Notes: generated by a model not told the origin, from the sequence alone. DNA of 64,000 nucleotides from Pestalotiopsis fici W106-1 (GCF_000516985.1 NW_006917091.1:1440977-1504976); one strand, 5' to 3'. Positions 23,833 to 36,723 are shown, counted from the stretch's first letter. Translations and numbers: made by a program.

Positions 23833-26800
23833 TCAAAGCTCAAGTAGAACTTGCTCTTCGAATATCATCCAGTTTCTGATCACAGCAACTTCGCCATTTC
23901 GTGTCAGTACGACGTCCCGTTTCCCTAGAGAACATACTACATTTCTAGATCCGGAAAACCAGTCATATGGAACAAAGAAGTGCCTAGAGTAGCTCCGTAC
24001 CCCATCCTCTAATTTTGTGAGATTGATGGAACAGATCCAGGAGTGAATATCTAGGAAGAGAAGCTTTCCTGTGTCAATCACGCCAAGAACCTGCGATACT
24101 TGATTCGCCAGGCTGCTCAGTTGTAGGCCCAATGCTATCGAAGCAGCAGTCGCTTGGTTCGATCCATTACTTGCGGCAACTGGGACAGTAGACACGATGG
24201 ATGGGTCCACCAAGTACAGCATTTCCGTAGTGGCTGGGCCATTCAACTCTGAGAGTTCCAGAATCAAGCGCCAATCGTTGTTCGTCCCGAGACTGATTGC
24301 ATTCTTCATCTGCAGGTGCCGAGGAGTTGATGACAAATTTACACGGGCAATTGGAGCCAAGTTCTCCCATCTGTAGATGGACACAGATTGGATATCAGTG
24401 CAGACCACATGAGATCTATCGAATGCGTGATTTACCCATGTTCGAGGAATATCGCGAGTCTCATGTGTCCTTGACGCGATTTCTCGTCCCTCAATTGTCC
24501 AAAGATGGTCAGATTCCCGCGACCAAGCAAGAAAATGAGCAGAAAGCTCAGCATGTAAAAGGTTGGTGACAGGCGATGCCGAAGTAATCCGGGAGGAGAA
24601 TACTTCCTTTACAGCCCACTTCCCGTCCGTCGATTTTGATACCTTTGTTGCAAGAATAGCATTCGAGGCATCAATGCTCAGGATGACGTTCTGATTTTCC
24701 CACAAGATCAAGACCCTGATCTGTAATTTGTGCTTGTAGAGATCTTTTACGAGTCTGCCGTCTTTCAAACTGTAGACACTGATAATTCCATCAGCTTTAC
24801 CGCAGAAAACAACATCGTCTTTGGGATTGATGGCCAGGCTCTCCACTCTGGGGTGACTTGGTCTTGCATCTGCTTCTGAAACAGACATCAATGTGCCTTC
24901 ACTGCTGTCATCCGTCGTGGAATTACGCACAAGCGCAGCAGGCTCCCATACGTTACATTGTGCCCCTCGAATATCAATTAGCTGAAGACTGGTGTGACTA
25001 AAAGCGATCTGTTTGATGAAGTAGTTCGCAGCTCTAATGCTGTAAACCGGCTTCAAAGTCTCGAATTCGTATATTTTGATGGTGCCGTGGCCCGCTGCTC
25101 CGGCAAGAAATCGCCCATCAGGGCTGCCAGCTAGCGTATGACACTCAGCGCGTACCGACTCGATCTCCAGGTCAGAGAAGGGATCCATAATGACAAGGTC
25201 TCCATCAAGATAGGATATCGCCAGTAACTCTAGTCCAGGGTTGGCATTGAGAACCAGCGAAGTTACACGATGGGTACTGGTCTCGCCGTTGGGAAGACGT
25301 TTACCACAGGTTCCATACAGAGATTCACTTTCGATATCCCAGAGAATGACCGGATGACCGCTATGCGCAATAGCGAGTAAACCATGTTCTGTAGAGATGG
25401 AGATGGCATTTGGAGGCTGTTGGGCCCGAGGCTTTGAGCCTTCGCTGGATCTTGCCCATGAGACTATGCTGGGCTCAGCCTCATTGTCTTCCAGAATCCA
25501 GGTTGTCAGATAGCTTTTGCAAGACGCAGCAAGTAGCCGCTCAGCATCAAAGATTATCCCAATTATGCGATGGGGCACCGAGAGTGACCGGAGATTTTCG
25601 CCAGTCGATGTGTTCCATAACCGTATTTGTCTGCTTCCACAGGATGCCAGAAGGTTGGATTTGGGCTTGAAGGTTAAAAGTTTCACTGCTTCGCCATGCT
25701 GAAGCGACCTCAGTTCTTGGCAGGACATCGCGTGATAAAGCTTGATAGCGCCATCGGAAAGCCCTACTGCGAAGACACCTTCGCCATTTCCCACAGCGGT
25801 GGTTTGATAGCCGGAATAATCGATGCACGTCAATCGATCATCCCATTGGGTCTCTGAGTGACCATGGAGAGACAGTTTTCTGGACGCAAACGAGGTCTTT
25901 CGAATTGCGGACTCGGAAGGACAGAACGGTAGAATGGTGAAGAAGATGGAGATTGGAGATGCTAGGATCGCTTCTGAGAATCTTGCTGATATTCTAACAA
26001 GATCTGTCTGCCAGGACTTGACTGTGCGCATGTCTTTCCCTAGTGGCGAGCGTTCTGCACTAGCCTCGTTATAATATACTTGAAAATGCTTTGCCGCGCT
26101 AACCAAGGGATTGAGATTTCCGCCCTGGGCGATGAATTCAATCCACGACAAGACGTTAAGACCTAAAAAGCGATCGAGAAGCCGCAAGACATCACCGTTC
26201 TGAGGATCCGAATGCGCTAGGTGATACGAAAAGGCGATACAAGCGTAAACTGCGAAGTCCATCCTTTTGTGTGGAGCTTTCGTACGCCGTGGCATTCGAG
26301 GTGGCTTCAGTTCTTCGCTGGCAAGATACGTAAGACAAACCTTGGCAATTCGGGCATGAGCCGCTTTTTTTTCGATAGAGAATTCTGATACCATATCCTT
26401 GTTGAAAAGAAATTCTCTAGCTGTTTCATGGATCATTTGAACCTTGTCAAATTTGTCAACCACAACCATCTGACCACAAAGTGCAAGAATAGTGTCTTTC
26501 AGGTTGGTGTATGCCCCGGGTACGTCTAGACTCAGTGCACCTTCAAGCTCGGTTGTGGTCAATGGTCGTGCTGAACAAGCTACCCATGTCAAAATCGCCG
26601 TAGCAAGTGGTTTGCTCCGAGGCATCTGAGCCATGAATGCGAGTGTTCTGCTGTAGAGCTGATTCATACCGCGGGGAACTTCTTCAAGGACTTGCGCTAC
26701 TCCCTCTTCGGTGTATGTGTTTGATAGCTCTCTGAGTACAAGTGTTGTCCACAAGAAGGACCCTTTGGATTTGCTGACGATCTTGTTCACCAAAGCTCTG

Positions 26801-28876
26801 CGGTCATCTTCAGACCTAGCTAAGAAGGTCTTAGCTTTGGAATCCACTAGGCGATAGATATCAGACGCTGTGTCTGCAACAGATATCTTCTCAGCCAGAA
26901 CGTCTGGCATGCTGAGGCCGCCGAGGAGCTGGCCAATCTCTGGAGTTTCACGGCTCGTTATCAATATCCTCAGAGGGACTGCACTGTCGAGCTTTGAGAT
27001 CATGGTATCGAGAAATGGAGAAAAATTAACACATTCGTCCAGGGCGTCAATTATCCAGTAAGTTCTCGCAATTCCAGCCTGGAATATTCCGGAGGAGAAA
27101 AGCGTTCGCCACATCAAGCGCTCGTTATCTCGATGGAAGTCGCGCTTCTCATCTGACATGCTCAAAACCATTCTTCTCGCGTCTTCACTGGATTGAGTCA
27201 TCTGGAATGCAAGTGAACTCAAGCAGGACGATAGTCGAGACTTGAATTTATCCCCGTGTTTGAAGAAGAAGAAGCTGCAATTGCAGTCGGCCTTGCGGAG
27301 TTGATCAACCACGTATCCAGCAAGGATTGATTTCCCTGTCGCAGGTGGACCAGAGATCCATAAGATTCGCGACGTTGTGCTAGGAGAGTCACGCCAATTG
27401 CGGAAACTTTGTTTCTCCAGAAGCCAATCACAGGTGCCATCCATTCGAGAATCTTCTGCCATTACCAGATCATCCTGAAAATCATGGGAAACTTTAAGAT
27501 AAGTTCTGAGATTTTCGACTTCAAAGGGCGTCGCGGTGGTTATGACTTTGGCTTCTGCGCAGCATTAGTCTATGCACTGAAGGAACGGGAAGACACGGTT
27601 ATTGTCTTACCAAGATTGCGAATACTATTGGCAGAAAATGCCAGTGAATTTCTGATAATAAGAAAATTTGGGTCTGAAGGTGTTTCGAACTTGCAAATAG
27701 AGCGATGGTCGGCATTCATTGGCATTTGTTTCTCCTGTGGATATCCCAGGACTGCTGATTCTGGGTCGACTATGAGCGTATTGAATAGCCCAAGACTAAG
27801 TTTTTGGGTTTCATAGAATGACCAAAGACTGAGGTCCATCGAGTATTGCCGGAACTCATTGTTGATTGACTGGATGGCATCGGAACCTTTTTCCAAGTCT
27901 GCCACGTACGCTCGATGGGAGTACGTCATCTGCAAGATATTCTTGAGGAGCTTTGCAGAGCTAGATCCCCGATGCGGTGTCCCAAGGAAGAAGATACTGT
28001 TGAATCGCCCAGACATAGTACTGCTTTCTCCACTCTGCTTGAGCAGCATGTATGCTTGCTTTATAACGAGCCCACCCATACTATGGCCAATGAAAACAAT
28101 TGGCGTTTTGGACGTGCAAAGATGTGGTGTCGTTTCTAGTTCTCCCAAAAAGGACTTGCCGATGTGATGTATGTTCAGTATGTTTTCTTTGCCTCTCGCC
28201 CAGTCTGAGTCGTAGCCATAACTGTATATGCGAACATCTTGAAATGCAGGATCTTTGGGTAGCCATTCCTGCGGCCAAAAATGCTTCATGGAAGTGGTCT
28301 TGCTCCATGTCTTTCTTGACCCTCCACCCAAGCCGTGGACAAATATGAAATCAATAGCTGGTTGAGATGGCGAATGAAGCAGATTGAGTCCCAAAGAACC
28401 TCTTGGGTCGGTCGCACCATCGTCACGATCGGTGGCCGAGCTGGACTTTGACTGCAATGAGGAGCTCGTCTCGACGGTGCTTGGGCGATTGGGAATTGGC
28501 CGATCGAAGGCTCGATCTGAACCACTGCGCTCGCTTCGACGATCGGCCGTGAATGACTTTATATCAGTTAGCACCTCATACACGTTCACAAGGCGAGGGC
28601 GTGGCTCAAGCTCTCGGGGAATAGAAGGTTGTCCGTAACGTACCATTTCAGGCCAGTTGCCGTCCATAAACACATAGTGCCGAGGCAAGCCGAACGCGGA
28701 TGCATCTATATCAGCATCGAACCACCAACCCTTCAGCAGTGAATCATAGGCTCTTCGTCAGCGCTCTGGTCCAAGTGCTCGTAACTACGAAGGTCTTTGC
28801 CTGATAATCTGCCATAAATCAATGGAATTGCACGCCCGCATGGTGGAGAGCCAGTGGATGGGAATGACCCGGGCAT
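23833..28876 (-). CDS. NLR-type protein: alpha/beta hydrolase, NACHT, WD40 repeats
   Basis: The main body is two exons, 28751-27611 and 27554-23833, joined across a 56-bp intron (GTAAGA...CGCAG). Reading from codon 28688 gives 1599 residues. Order of domains: an N-terminal SesB-like alpha/beta hydrolase (FVHGLGGG, nucleophile GHSMGG, TPHRG, late His in NADHRS); a NACHT NTPase (Walker A GPPATGKS, Walker B-like IIDALDE); then a long WD40 beta-propeller region to the end. This is the fungal NLR architecture linked to non-self recognition and programmed cell death, with the hydrolase as effector and the WD40 region as sensor. A start ATG with a plausible peptide lies at 28876 (MPGSFPSTG), but its frame joins the main frame only if one base is added near 28751-28756. 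So the gene is frameshifted in this assembly, or its first exon is modelled wrongly. It is divergent from the deaminase gene at 29129. Confidence 0.88.
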
Positions 28877-29128
28877 GTTGTATCTACGTGTGAACGCTTA
28901 GCCTGCTGCAGGGATTAAATATCTGGGTACAAGCATCATGCCGGGCCAGTAACAGTGAGGTTTTAAGCGCCGAGCCCACTTCCAAGGCCAGCCTGCTGTG
29001 AGATTGCCAGGCCGGGATGGATCCGATCGGAAGGTTTGTCCATACTTCGTCCATATCTCTGCTCGAATCTCTGCACTGAGCACTCCGTAGATCTGAGTCT
29101 TATCCATTCAGCGCAAGTTTCTCTGAAA
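28877..29128. promoter_or_regulatory. Divergent promoter, NLR gene / deaminase gene
   Basis: About 250 bp separate the presumed NLR start at 28876 (minus) from the deaminase start at 29129 (plus). The shared spacer must hold both promoters. No specific binding site is recognised. Confidence 0.5.
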
Positions 29129-29665
29129 ATGGCGGACGACAAACCTCACACACCAATTGCCCCTGGTGACCACAGGGCTTACATGCAATATGCAATCACA
29201 CGAGCCCGACTATCGCCTCCAGGACCCAACAAGTTTTGTGTCGGCGCAGTTCTGGTTGACGCAGACAAGAATGAGATCCTGTCGACGGGGTTCTCTTTGG
29301 AGTACCCAAGAGACCGACCTGGCGATCCGGGCACTACACACGCGGAACAGTGCTGCTTGATCAAACTCGCCGAAAGACATCATCTTCCAGACGATCGCGT
29401 CGCAGAGGTCCTGCCTCCGAACACGGTGCTCTACACAACTATGGAGCCCTGCAACGAACGACTTAGCGGAAACAGAACTTGCGTTGATAGAATCGTGGCT
29501 CTCAAATCGCAGATCAAGACAGTTTACGTGGGCATAAGTGAGCCAGATACTTTCATCAAGGACAACTCGGGGCGAAAAGTGCTTGAAAGTTCTGGTGTGC
29601 AATTTGTGAAGATAAACGATGGGTTGCAGCAAGAACTGATGGAGGTATCGATGGCGGGGCACTGA
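29129..29665 (+). CDS. RIB2/RibD-type pyrimidine deaminase (CDA fold)
   Basis: Intronless, 178 residues. The zinc-binding signature of the cytidine deaminase superfamily is complete: H71-A-E73 (in TTHAEQ) supplies one ligand and the proton shuttle, and PCNERLSGNRTC supplies C108 and C118. The wide spacing between the two cysteines is like RibD/RIB2 deaminases, which act on 2,5-diamino-6-ribosylamino-pyrimidinone phosphate in riboflavin synthesis, rather than the PCxxC of cytidine or tRNA deaminases. The protein has no fused reductase or pseudouridine synthase domain, so it is a stand-alone enzyme. The ATG at 29129 is chosen because the deaminase fold starts soon after and no conserved sequence lies upstream. 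Housekeeping riboflavin function is likely but substrate is inferred. Confidence 0.85.
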   Translation: MADDKPHTPIAPGDHRAYMQYAITRARLSPPGPNKFCVGAVLVDADKNEILSTGFSLEYPRDRPGDPGTTHAEQCCLIKLAERHHLPDDRVAEVLPPNTVLYTTMEPCNERLSGNRTCVDRIVALKSQIKTVYVGISEPDTFIKDNSGRKVLESSGVQFVKINDGLQQELMEVSMAGH

Positions 29666-30047
29666 CGGGTGCCTGCGTGGCATGGTCAGGCAGGACAGCG
29701 GGCAAAGCAAATTGGGAGTTTAAAACCGCATTCACGCCGTCATCGCGTGCCGAATAATCCAATTAATATACTCTACAAACATCGAGTCATGTTCCTGTGC
29801 TGTTATAACTGCTATGAATGTCTCTGAAAACTATGTACATTACCTGTACCTAGTAAACGATTGCTTAAGCCATTGGCCAACTTCGCGCGGGCCGCTTTGT
29901 TGTCCACCGGCACGGCCCATTGTACCAACCCCGCTTATCTCCGACGCCAATGAGGTCGGCAGACACAGTCTCATCTTCCCTGAATACCATCCGTTTGCAC
30001 TGATTTTTCTACCCCGCTTCACTTCATGAAAACGCGAAGAGCGGAAA
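29666..30047. other. Intergenic spacer
   Basis: 380 bp between the deaminase stop and the kinase start. Nothing recognisable beyond expected 3' end and promoter sequence. Confidence 0.6.
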
Positions 30048-31248
30048 ATGAATTACCAAGGTGCCGACGGTCTTGAATTTGGGGATGGGAACATTGTGAT
30101 CGACCCGCAAGTTCTCCAAGGTTCGTATCTGACGATCTTGATCTATGATCTCTCCGACTGGTGTCGCTTACTTATCAATAGCTCTTCCGGAGCGATGTTC
30201 CGTGCAGACGACAGAAGGTCATGGCGTTAGTTTCTGGGCAAATACTGGACGAATCGATGCTCAGATGGAAGATGGAAGTCTCCAATCATTCTTCATCAAA
30301 GTAATCTCGGGTGAGACTGGCAGAAACATGGTTCGCAGCGAATTCGAATCTGCCAAGGCTATGTATGCCTTGCAACCACACCTGGTCCCGCGACCAATCG
30401 CATGGGGTACTTATGAGAGTATTCTCGATACACATTTCTTCCTTTCCGAGTATCGGGACATGGTGGATGAAATGCCTGATCCGCACAAATTTGGAGCCCA
30501 CCTTGCCGCCTTACACCAGGACAGTCAATCTCCGACCGGTAAATTCGGTTTTCATGTGACGACTTACAGTGGAAACCTTCCGCAAATGACGGACTGGGAA
30601 GAGAGTTGGGAGACGTTTTTCACTAAAAATCTCAAATTGGCATTGGAATTGGAACTTAAGGCAAAGGGCCCTGATCCTGAATTTGACACGCTGCTCCCTG
30701 TATTATTTGAGACGGTGATACCACGTCTTCTGCGACCTCTTGAGAGTGATGGCAGAAAGGTGAAGCCATCACTAGTCCATGGGGACTTGTGGTACGCAAA
30801 TTCTGGCATTGACATTAGCACGGACGATTGCTTGGTGTTTGATGGTTGTTGCTTCTACGCGCACAATGAATGTACGTCAAACCTTGAATCAATCGGAAAA
30901 CTACTGAATTTGATGATGCAGATGAGTTTGGCCAGTGGATGCCCGCGTGCAACAGGTTTGGCGCTGAGTACTTGGCCGCATATAATTCGCACGTTCAAAT
31001 CTCTCCACCCGAGGAAGATTATCAAGGTCGTTTAGATCTTTACAAGCTGTGAGTGTCAAGAGTCATGCTGTAATTGGGCGTTCACTGATGACCACTAGTC
31101 GTTTCAATACACATGTATCTGCGTTATTCAAGGATAATCCCACCCTTAGAGACCAGTAAGTACCCTGCCATTCTAGGTTGAGTTGTTGCTAATGGTGAAT
31201 AGAATGCTCGGCGACATTAGAGACCTAGTCTCTCGGTATGGCCCATAA
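30048..31248 (+). CDS. Fructosamine/ketosamine-3-kinase family protein
   Basis: Five exons, 30048-30120, 30182-30871, 30922-31048, 31099-31155 and 31203-31248, give 330 residues with all phases consistent. Introns are 61, 50, 50 and 47 bp with GT-AG ends. The fold is that of aminoglycoside phosphotransferases and fructosamine kinases: ATP-binding lysine in FFIKV (K64), catalytic loop LVHGDLWYAN (H224, D226), metal-binding region VFDGCCFYAHNEYEFG, and a C-terminal RLDLYKLRFNTH segment typical of the family. These enzymes phosphorylate ketosamines on glycated proteins or small amines, triggering deglycation. It is somewhat longer than the bacterial enzymes (about 290 residues). A role in the neighbouring metabolic cluster is possible but not shown. 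Confidence 0.9.
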
Positions 31249-32179
31249 TGGTGATTGCGGTGTATTTACAACTGTTTGCAGATGCTTGGGGACACCTCAT
31301 AGACCTTCCACCTATTTGAGAAGGTGATTTAGCGTTAAAGCTTATGGTGGATCTTCAGTTTGAGCGAAGACCCTCTACGATTATTACCATTATAATTTTT
31401 TACAAATGTGGCTCAAGTCCCTGGCAAGTGAGCTTGATTGAATGTAGCAGTTGAACCCCAACAAAAACGCGAGCATGGAGTCTTTGACTGTTCAAAGCAA
31501 AAATGAAAGATAACAGATGAATCAAAGCGATACAAGGCAATAAACAAACACTATATCCCATGAAATCATCATGTGCTGAAGAATTGTGTCTTCACTTGAA
31601 CTTCACATCATCTTGCCTCACGGAAATGCGCTAAGCCGAATATCGACATTTGGAGGAAAAAAGTTCTCCAATAATGCCAAAAGCAGTTAAACGCTGCTGC
31701 AACAACCATATTATGGGGGAAGGGCGGGGTTTTGAATAAGTTTGACTTATAAGCGGTGGGTTGGGCTTATGTGAAAAAGGCGTTCTAACTAGAAAGAATC
31801 ACACTGGGCAAAGAGTAACTGAAGTTAACTCGAGGTTCGTGATTTTTCCGTCGATTATAGGCCTGCTTATTATTATGGTTGTATAATGATAATCGTCATG
31901 CCGTGATGATCATTTAGTTAATCATTCCATCCTTTGCAAACACGACTTGAAGAACATTTAACGTAATTATATTGTACCTTTTTGATCTTAGTAATTACCC
32001 CAAATGCTATCGTTCTATCAAATAGACACGAATGTGTGCGATATCGGGGTGAATATTATTCAGCCAGTCGTGACCGCTTTCGCATTGCTAGTATATTAGC
32101 TACTTTGTCATTAGCTGATGCCGTGCTTAGATTTAATTCGGTTTATTACTTACTTTTTCTATGAACGAAACGAATCAAG
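31249..32179. other. Intergenic, A+T-richer spacer
   Basis: 930 bp between the ketosamine kinase and oxygenase 1. The right half (about 31800-32160) is noticeably A+T-rich. No gene or RNA is recognised. Confidence 0.6.
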
Positions 32180-33067
32180 ATGACGACGGCGACCTTCAAG
32201 TATATTGATCCCAGATCATACAATCCGAGCGCCACAGCTCCTTTTCAGAAACCGTGGAACAAAGTCGATGGCCCAGGGAAGTCTTACAGTCTGATAGATT
32301 GCGAGAGGCGTGTCCATGATCTTCGGGGGCGTGAGGAGGAATTCGCAGTGGACCTTTGCGGCTTTGCCGTTTATCATGCGCCCTCTGAGGAGAAAACATT
32401 CACGGATGAACGGCGGGTTCAAGACGTCTACTATCCCGAAGTCGAGGCTCTCATCCAAGAGAAACTCCACGGCGTGCAAAAGGTAGTGATATTCGACCAT
32501 ACCATAAGGCGGAGAAGCACAACGTCTCTGCGCCAACCTGTCCAGCTGGTTCACATTGATCAGAGTCCTGGTGCTGCCGAGGCACGAGCGCGACGTCACG
32601 TTCCCGAGAAAGAGGTAGAGAGGCTATTGAGAGGGCGCTACCAGATTGTGAATCTGTGGCGGCCTATTCAGAACCCTGCCTACGACCACCCCTTGGCAGT
32701 GATCGATGGGCGGAGCATGGAGGTCTCCGATTTCGTAAAAGTAGACCTACTGTACCCAAAGGTGGATGAGCATGGTATGGCGGTCTCGAGCGATCCATCT
32801 TCACACTCACACGTTGGTTACGAGGTCAAGGGTGAACAATACGCCATTGCTCCGAGCGAAAAGCATCAATTCTATCATATGAAGGACATGACGCCGGATG
32901 AGGTCATCTTTATCAAGTGTTTTGATTCGAGCAGTAACCAAATGACGGGCGGAAAGACGGACATTGCGCATGGCTCAGGACATACGGCATTTGCTGATCC
33001 CGCAACGCCAGTAGATGCGCCTGCGAGGCAGAGTATCGAGGTTAGATGCTTGGTTTTCTATCATTAA
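32180..33067 (+). CDS. CmcJ-like non-heme iron oxygenase 1
   Basis: Intronless, 295 residues. It resembles the fungal CmcJ/GA4-desaturase-like group, named after the cephamycin 7-alpha-methoxylation protein CmcJ and including AsaB-type hydroxylase/desaturases. Landmarks are VYYPEVEALI near residue 80, the histidine-acid pair in VHIDQSP (about residues 125-131), RGRYQIVNLWRPI (near 150-165) and DHPLAVIDGRS, then a C-terminal ligand region (YAIAPSEKHQFYHM...DEVIFIKCFDS) ending SIEVRCLVFYH. Members are predicted Fe(II)-dependent hydroxylases or desaturases in secondary metabolism. A longer paralogue lies at 45503-46704, at the other end of the gene run. The substrate is unknown. Confidence 0.85.
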   Translation: MTTATFKYIDPRSYNPSATAPFQKPWNKVDGPGKSYSLIDCERRVHDLRGREEEFAVDLCGFAVYHAPSEEKTFTDERRVQDVYYPEVEALIQEKLHGVQKVVIFDHTIRRRSTTSLRQPVQLVHIDQSPGAAEARARRHVPEKEVERLLRGRYQIVNLWRPIQNPAYDHPLAVIDGRSMEVSDFVKVDLLYPKVDEHGMAVSSDPSSHSHVGYEVKGEQYAIAPSEKHQFYHMKDMTPDEVIFIKCFDSSSNQMTGGKTDIAHGSGHTAFADPATPVDAPARQSIEVRCLVFYH

Positions 33068-33478
33068 AGAGGCGAAGGTAGAAATGTATGCCAAAAACAA
33101 CTATAAAGAACATTTAATGGACGACTGATTTTCTCGCACTGCGAAAGTGAGGAGGGCCCGCCGACTTACTGGCAACGTTCTTTTCTTACTGGCAGGAATC
33201 GAGGATATAAAATGCACAAGCCGAGACGGCAGAGGGCGCGGCGCTGATTCCAAGGGTGGGTAAACCCTTAACCTCAATGGGCCTCTACGGCAGCTAAGTA
33301 GCGTCTGGGCCTAGCGTCTGCGCCAATCAACTTCTTGCACTATTAAATTTCATCATCGCTCTGATTAATCATGTTGCCCCGGCGGCCAGCCTAGGCTTTC
33401 GACGCCTTATCTCTGGTAATTAGACACCTTGAACTTTGTGAACCTCGACTTGATATTGACCAACATCTCTGCACGAGC
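33068..33478. other. Intergenic; promoter of the C2H2 regulator
   Basis: 410 bp between oxygenase 1 and the regulator gene. No defined site is recognised. Confidence 0.5.
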
Positions 33479-36115
33479 ATGAACATTCAATCAGACCCAG
33501 CAGTTGAACTTGATCGACGACTCCCTCCCCTCTTTCCAAAACACATGTACAGCTCATTCTCGGTCTCATCTAAACCTGGCCAGGAAGAAGACAGGCCGTT
33601 TGCTTGTAGTCGCTGCAGACGCGGCTTCAAGCGCGTGGAACATTTGCGCCGGCACGTCCGCACTCGTAAGGTAACCCTCGGCTCTGCAATACGAGAAGTC
33701 CTATTAACCAGCCGTGCTGGACAGACACCAAGGAGAAACCCTATGCATGTCATTGTGGGGCCGTATTTACTCGGAAGGACCTGCTCAAACGCCATGTCAA
33801 CATATCGCATAGTCAGGGAGACCTCTTGGAAGAGTCTGCGAGCAGTGCGGAAAGTCGTTTGACGCCGTCGCCGGCTTCTCAAAGCGGCGATATGCAGGCT
33901 TCGAGCTCTGCCACCGTAGTTCCGCAGGGGCGTGAGGAGCAGAGCCCGCTCATGTTCCCAGAGCCCTTGATGGCGATTGATTGGATCGATAGCTCACCGC
34001 CCCGCGTATCTGACTCCAGTCACCCGATACTTGTGCCATCTGATTTCGTCGATTCTCGTGCTGCGTACAGCTTCTCTGCTGACGAGCTTTCCCACCTCCA
34101 GCAGATCACCGCTCACATGGAAGGCCTGGATTCGTCGACAGCATGCGCCAACGTTGCCCCGTTTGAGCTGGGGGACTTTGGAATGCTGACCGAGCAGACA
34201 TTTGAAGGCAGCCGAGAGCTAGGTCATCAAGCTGAGTCTAATGGTTGGAACGAGAACTTGCGGCCTGGATCGCCGTTCTGGTCCAGGCTTCCTACAGCTC
34301 CGTCTGGAGGTCGCATGTTGGCAGCTGTTGGGGAACAGCACTGTGCACGAGGTACCGAATTGCCCATTCCACTCTACAGGATCTCCGAGGAGCGCCGCCT
34401 GCACATTGAGAATCTGCTTGGTGAGTTTCGTGACGTGATATCAGAACCTCCAAGTTTCTCCAGGCACACGTGGACCAGATATCTTACTTCATTCTGGGAG
34501 GGATTCCAGCCTCACATGCCCTTCATCCACATACCGACAACAAACTTTCAAGATTTGTCCATTGAGGAGATCTTGGCGTTCGCAGCTATGGGTTCTCAAT
34601 ACAGGTTCGAGCACCACAATGGCGATCGCCTGTTTCACGCTGGGAAAGCCATTGTGTTGGAAAAGATGAAGCGGGTTAAAGGTTCGTCAACTTATCGCAA
34701 CGTCACCTCGCCAGCAACGACAAGAAAGCCGGCAACTAGATCGTCACAGAGAATTTCTAGGCTACTCGTACATGCCGCAGAGGAGACTAGGCATGAAACT
34801 AACGAAGAGGATCCGAACAGACGGCAAACTTTGTTCCATCTTCTAAAATCCTCGATGACTCTACTTGGATATGCGGCATGGGAGACTGCAGAACTTGTCA
34901 AAGAGTCTTTAAAGATGCAGACCATTGTCTCCGAATTACTGAGACTGATTGGCATGAAAGAAGAAAGCGATGCCACGACACCGGCTAGCTGGACCGACTG
35001 GGCACAGGCGGAGAGTGATCGACGAATTCAATTGATTGCTTTCTGCTGGATGCATACATTGAGCATCGCTTACAATCATCCCCCGGTGATGATGTGTAGC
35101 GAAATCGGTCTTCGCCTTCCATGCGTACCCGCCGAGTGGTCTGCCAAGACCGAAGCTGGATGGCAATCTGCTCATGCTAGCTCCAAGACTCAACCAGGCT
35201 ATCAAGCGTCACTTTCGTTCCTCATGACAAGCGGGCCGAATTCCGTTCACTCTCACCAGGAACCCACATCACTGGGAAATTATATACTACTGCATGGCTT
35301 GATTCACAGAATATACCTTATCCACGAACTTGCAAAGCTAGACGAGCATGATAGTTCTGGCAGGACCCGAATGCGGTTTGAGGAGCTTGAGTGAGTGGCC
35401 ACCAAACCCCCCTACAACGCTTGGTCATGATTACGATGGCTCAACCAACGTTTGATACTGTAGAAATGCATTACGTAACTGGACAACCCTTTGGCAAAGA
35501 AATCCAGACTCAAATTTAGATCCCAAGGATGAACGCGGCCCAATCCCGTTCACATCGAGCGCCCTGCTTGGGCTTGCCTACGTCCGCCTGCATCTGAACC
35601 TTGGGCCGCACCGCCGACTTGAGACCCGAGATCCAAAGCTGATTGCAAAGGCACTGTCTGAATTAGACCCGCCTCAGCGTCACCCTCGTTTGATCCCATC
35701 GCTCCTATACGCGATTCATGCTTTGAGCATCCCCGTACGACAGGGTGTCGATTACGTTGCCCGAAGTCAAGCCTTTTTCTGGAGCGTCAGACATGCCCTT
35801 GGAGGATTTGAATGTGCAGTGTTCCTCGCTAAATCGCTTTTCATGGTCCATCAGACTCTTGATACACAAACTCCAACAGCTGACGAGGTTTGTATGCTAC
35901 ATTGGATCCGGCGCGTAGTTGAGGAGGGGCGAGCGTCACTCGACCCTGGCGACAACGACGACCAACAACCTGTCGAGCAGTTGAGCCCCCTGCAGCTCGG
36001 GTTGGAAACCACGCGACTCTGGTCCCGCATGTTCCGGCTCAATATCCAATGGCCTATTATTAACATTATAGGAATTGGCTTGGAAGAGTATGCTGATTTG
36101 TTAGAGCATGGATGA
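33479..36115 (+). CDS. C2H2 zinc-finger transcription factor with fungal-specific domain
   Basis: Three exons, 33479-33665, 33725-35390 and 35464-36115, encode 834 residues. The 59-bp first intron splits the first finger's last histidine codon. Two tandem fingers lie at the N-terminus: C43-C46-H59-H63 and C71-C73-H86-H91; the second has the C-x-C spacing common in this fungal family. The rest (about residues 200-830) matches the fungal-specific transcription factor middle region (RYLTSFWEGFQPHMPFIHIPT... near 245-265), including HTLSIAYNHPP and the late SQAFFWSVRHALGGFECAVFLAKS. C2H2 proteins with this domain often control adjacent metabolic genes. Its place between oxygenase 1 and the lactam-utilisation gene makes it the candidate local regulator. 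A later ATG at 33545 could also serve as start. Confidence 0.9.
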
Positions 36116-36723
36116 CGATACCGAATGTGAAGTGCCTTGAGAGGCGCGTCGGACGCAAATGCCGCATGGATCCTGCTGTGCCTGTCGAGATACTACCTAC
36201 GAGCCGGCTCTCGAACGAGCGGTGGCTGTAGTGACTCTCGGAACTTGGCTGAATTACGCAATTGGATGATCGACAATCGTTTCTCAACCCAGCCCCGCAA
36301 CTGGTCACGGCGATTGATCACTTATTCTGCATTTTATATGTTGATGCGCATGGTATTGATTGTAGGGAGAACTGCTGCCTAGTGGGTGGGCAATTCAACT
36401 CGACTGAGTCCAACTATCCTTCACCATGTGGTCCGGCCCTGCAGATGATTTAGCAACAAACACCTTTAGCCAATTTGTCTGGGGGAATTGCGAGCAGTTC
36501 CGTTTGTCCAGAGCCGAGCATGGTCGGCTGAAAAGATTCACTCTGTGCAAAGAATGACTTTCCCTCAGACCAAGCAATCCGCGTGTAGTCTTTCAATGCC
36601 GCGAAGTGGATTCGGAGGCACCAAGAACTCCGTGTGGTGCCGGCAGAAAACACCACATAGGGAACAGTGATGAGTCTAGGTGCTCTTGCATAAATACTAT
36701 GCATGATTCTTTTTGATTCGTAC
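36116..36723. other. Intergenic between convergent genes
   Basis: 600 bp between the 3' ends of the regulator (plus) and the LamB/YcsF gene (minus). Open frames here have no family resemblance. Confidence 0.6.
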
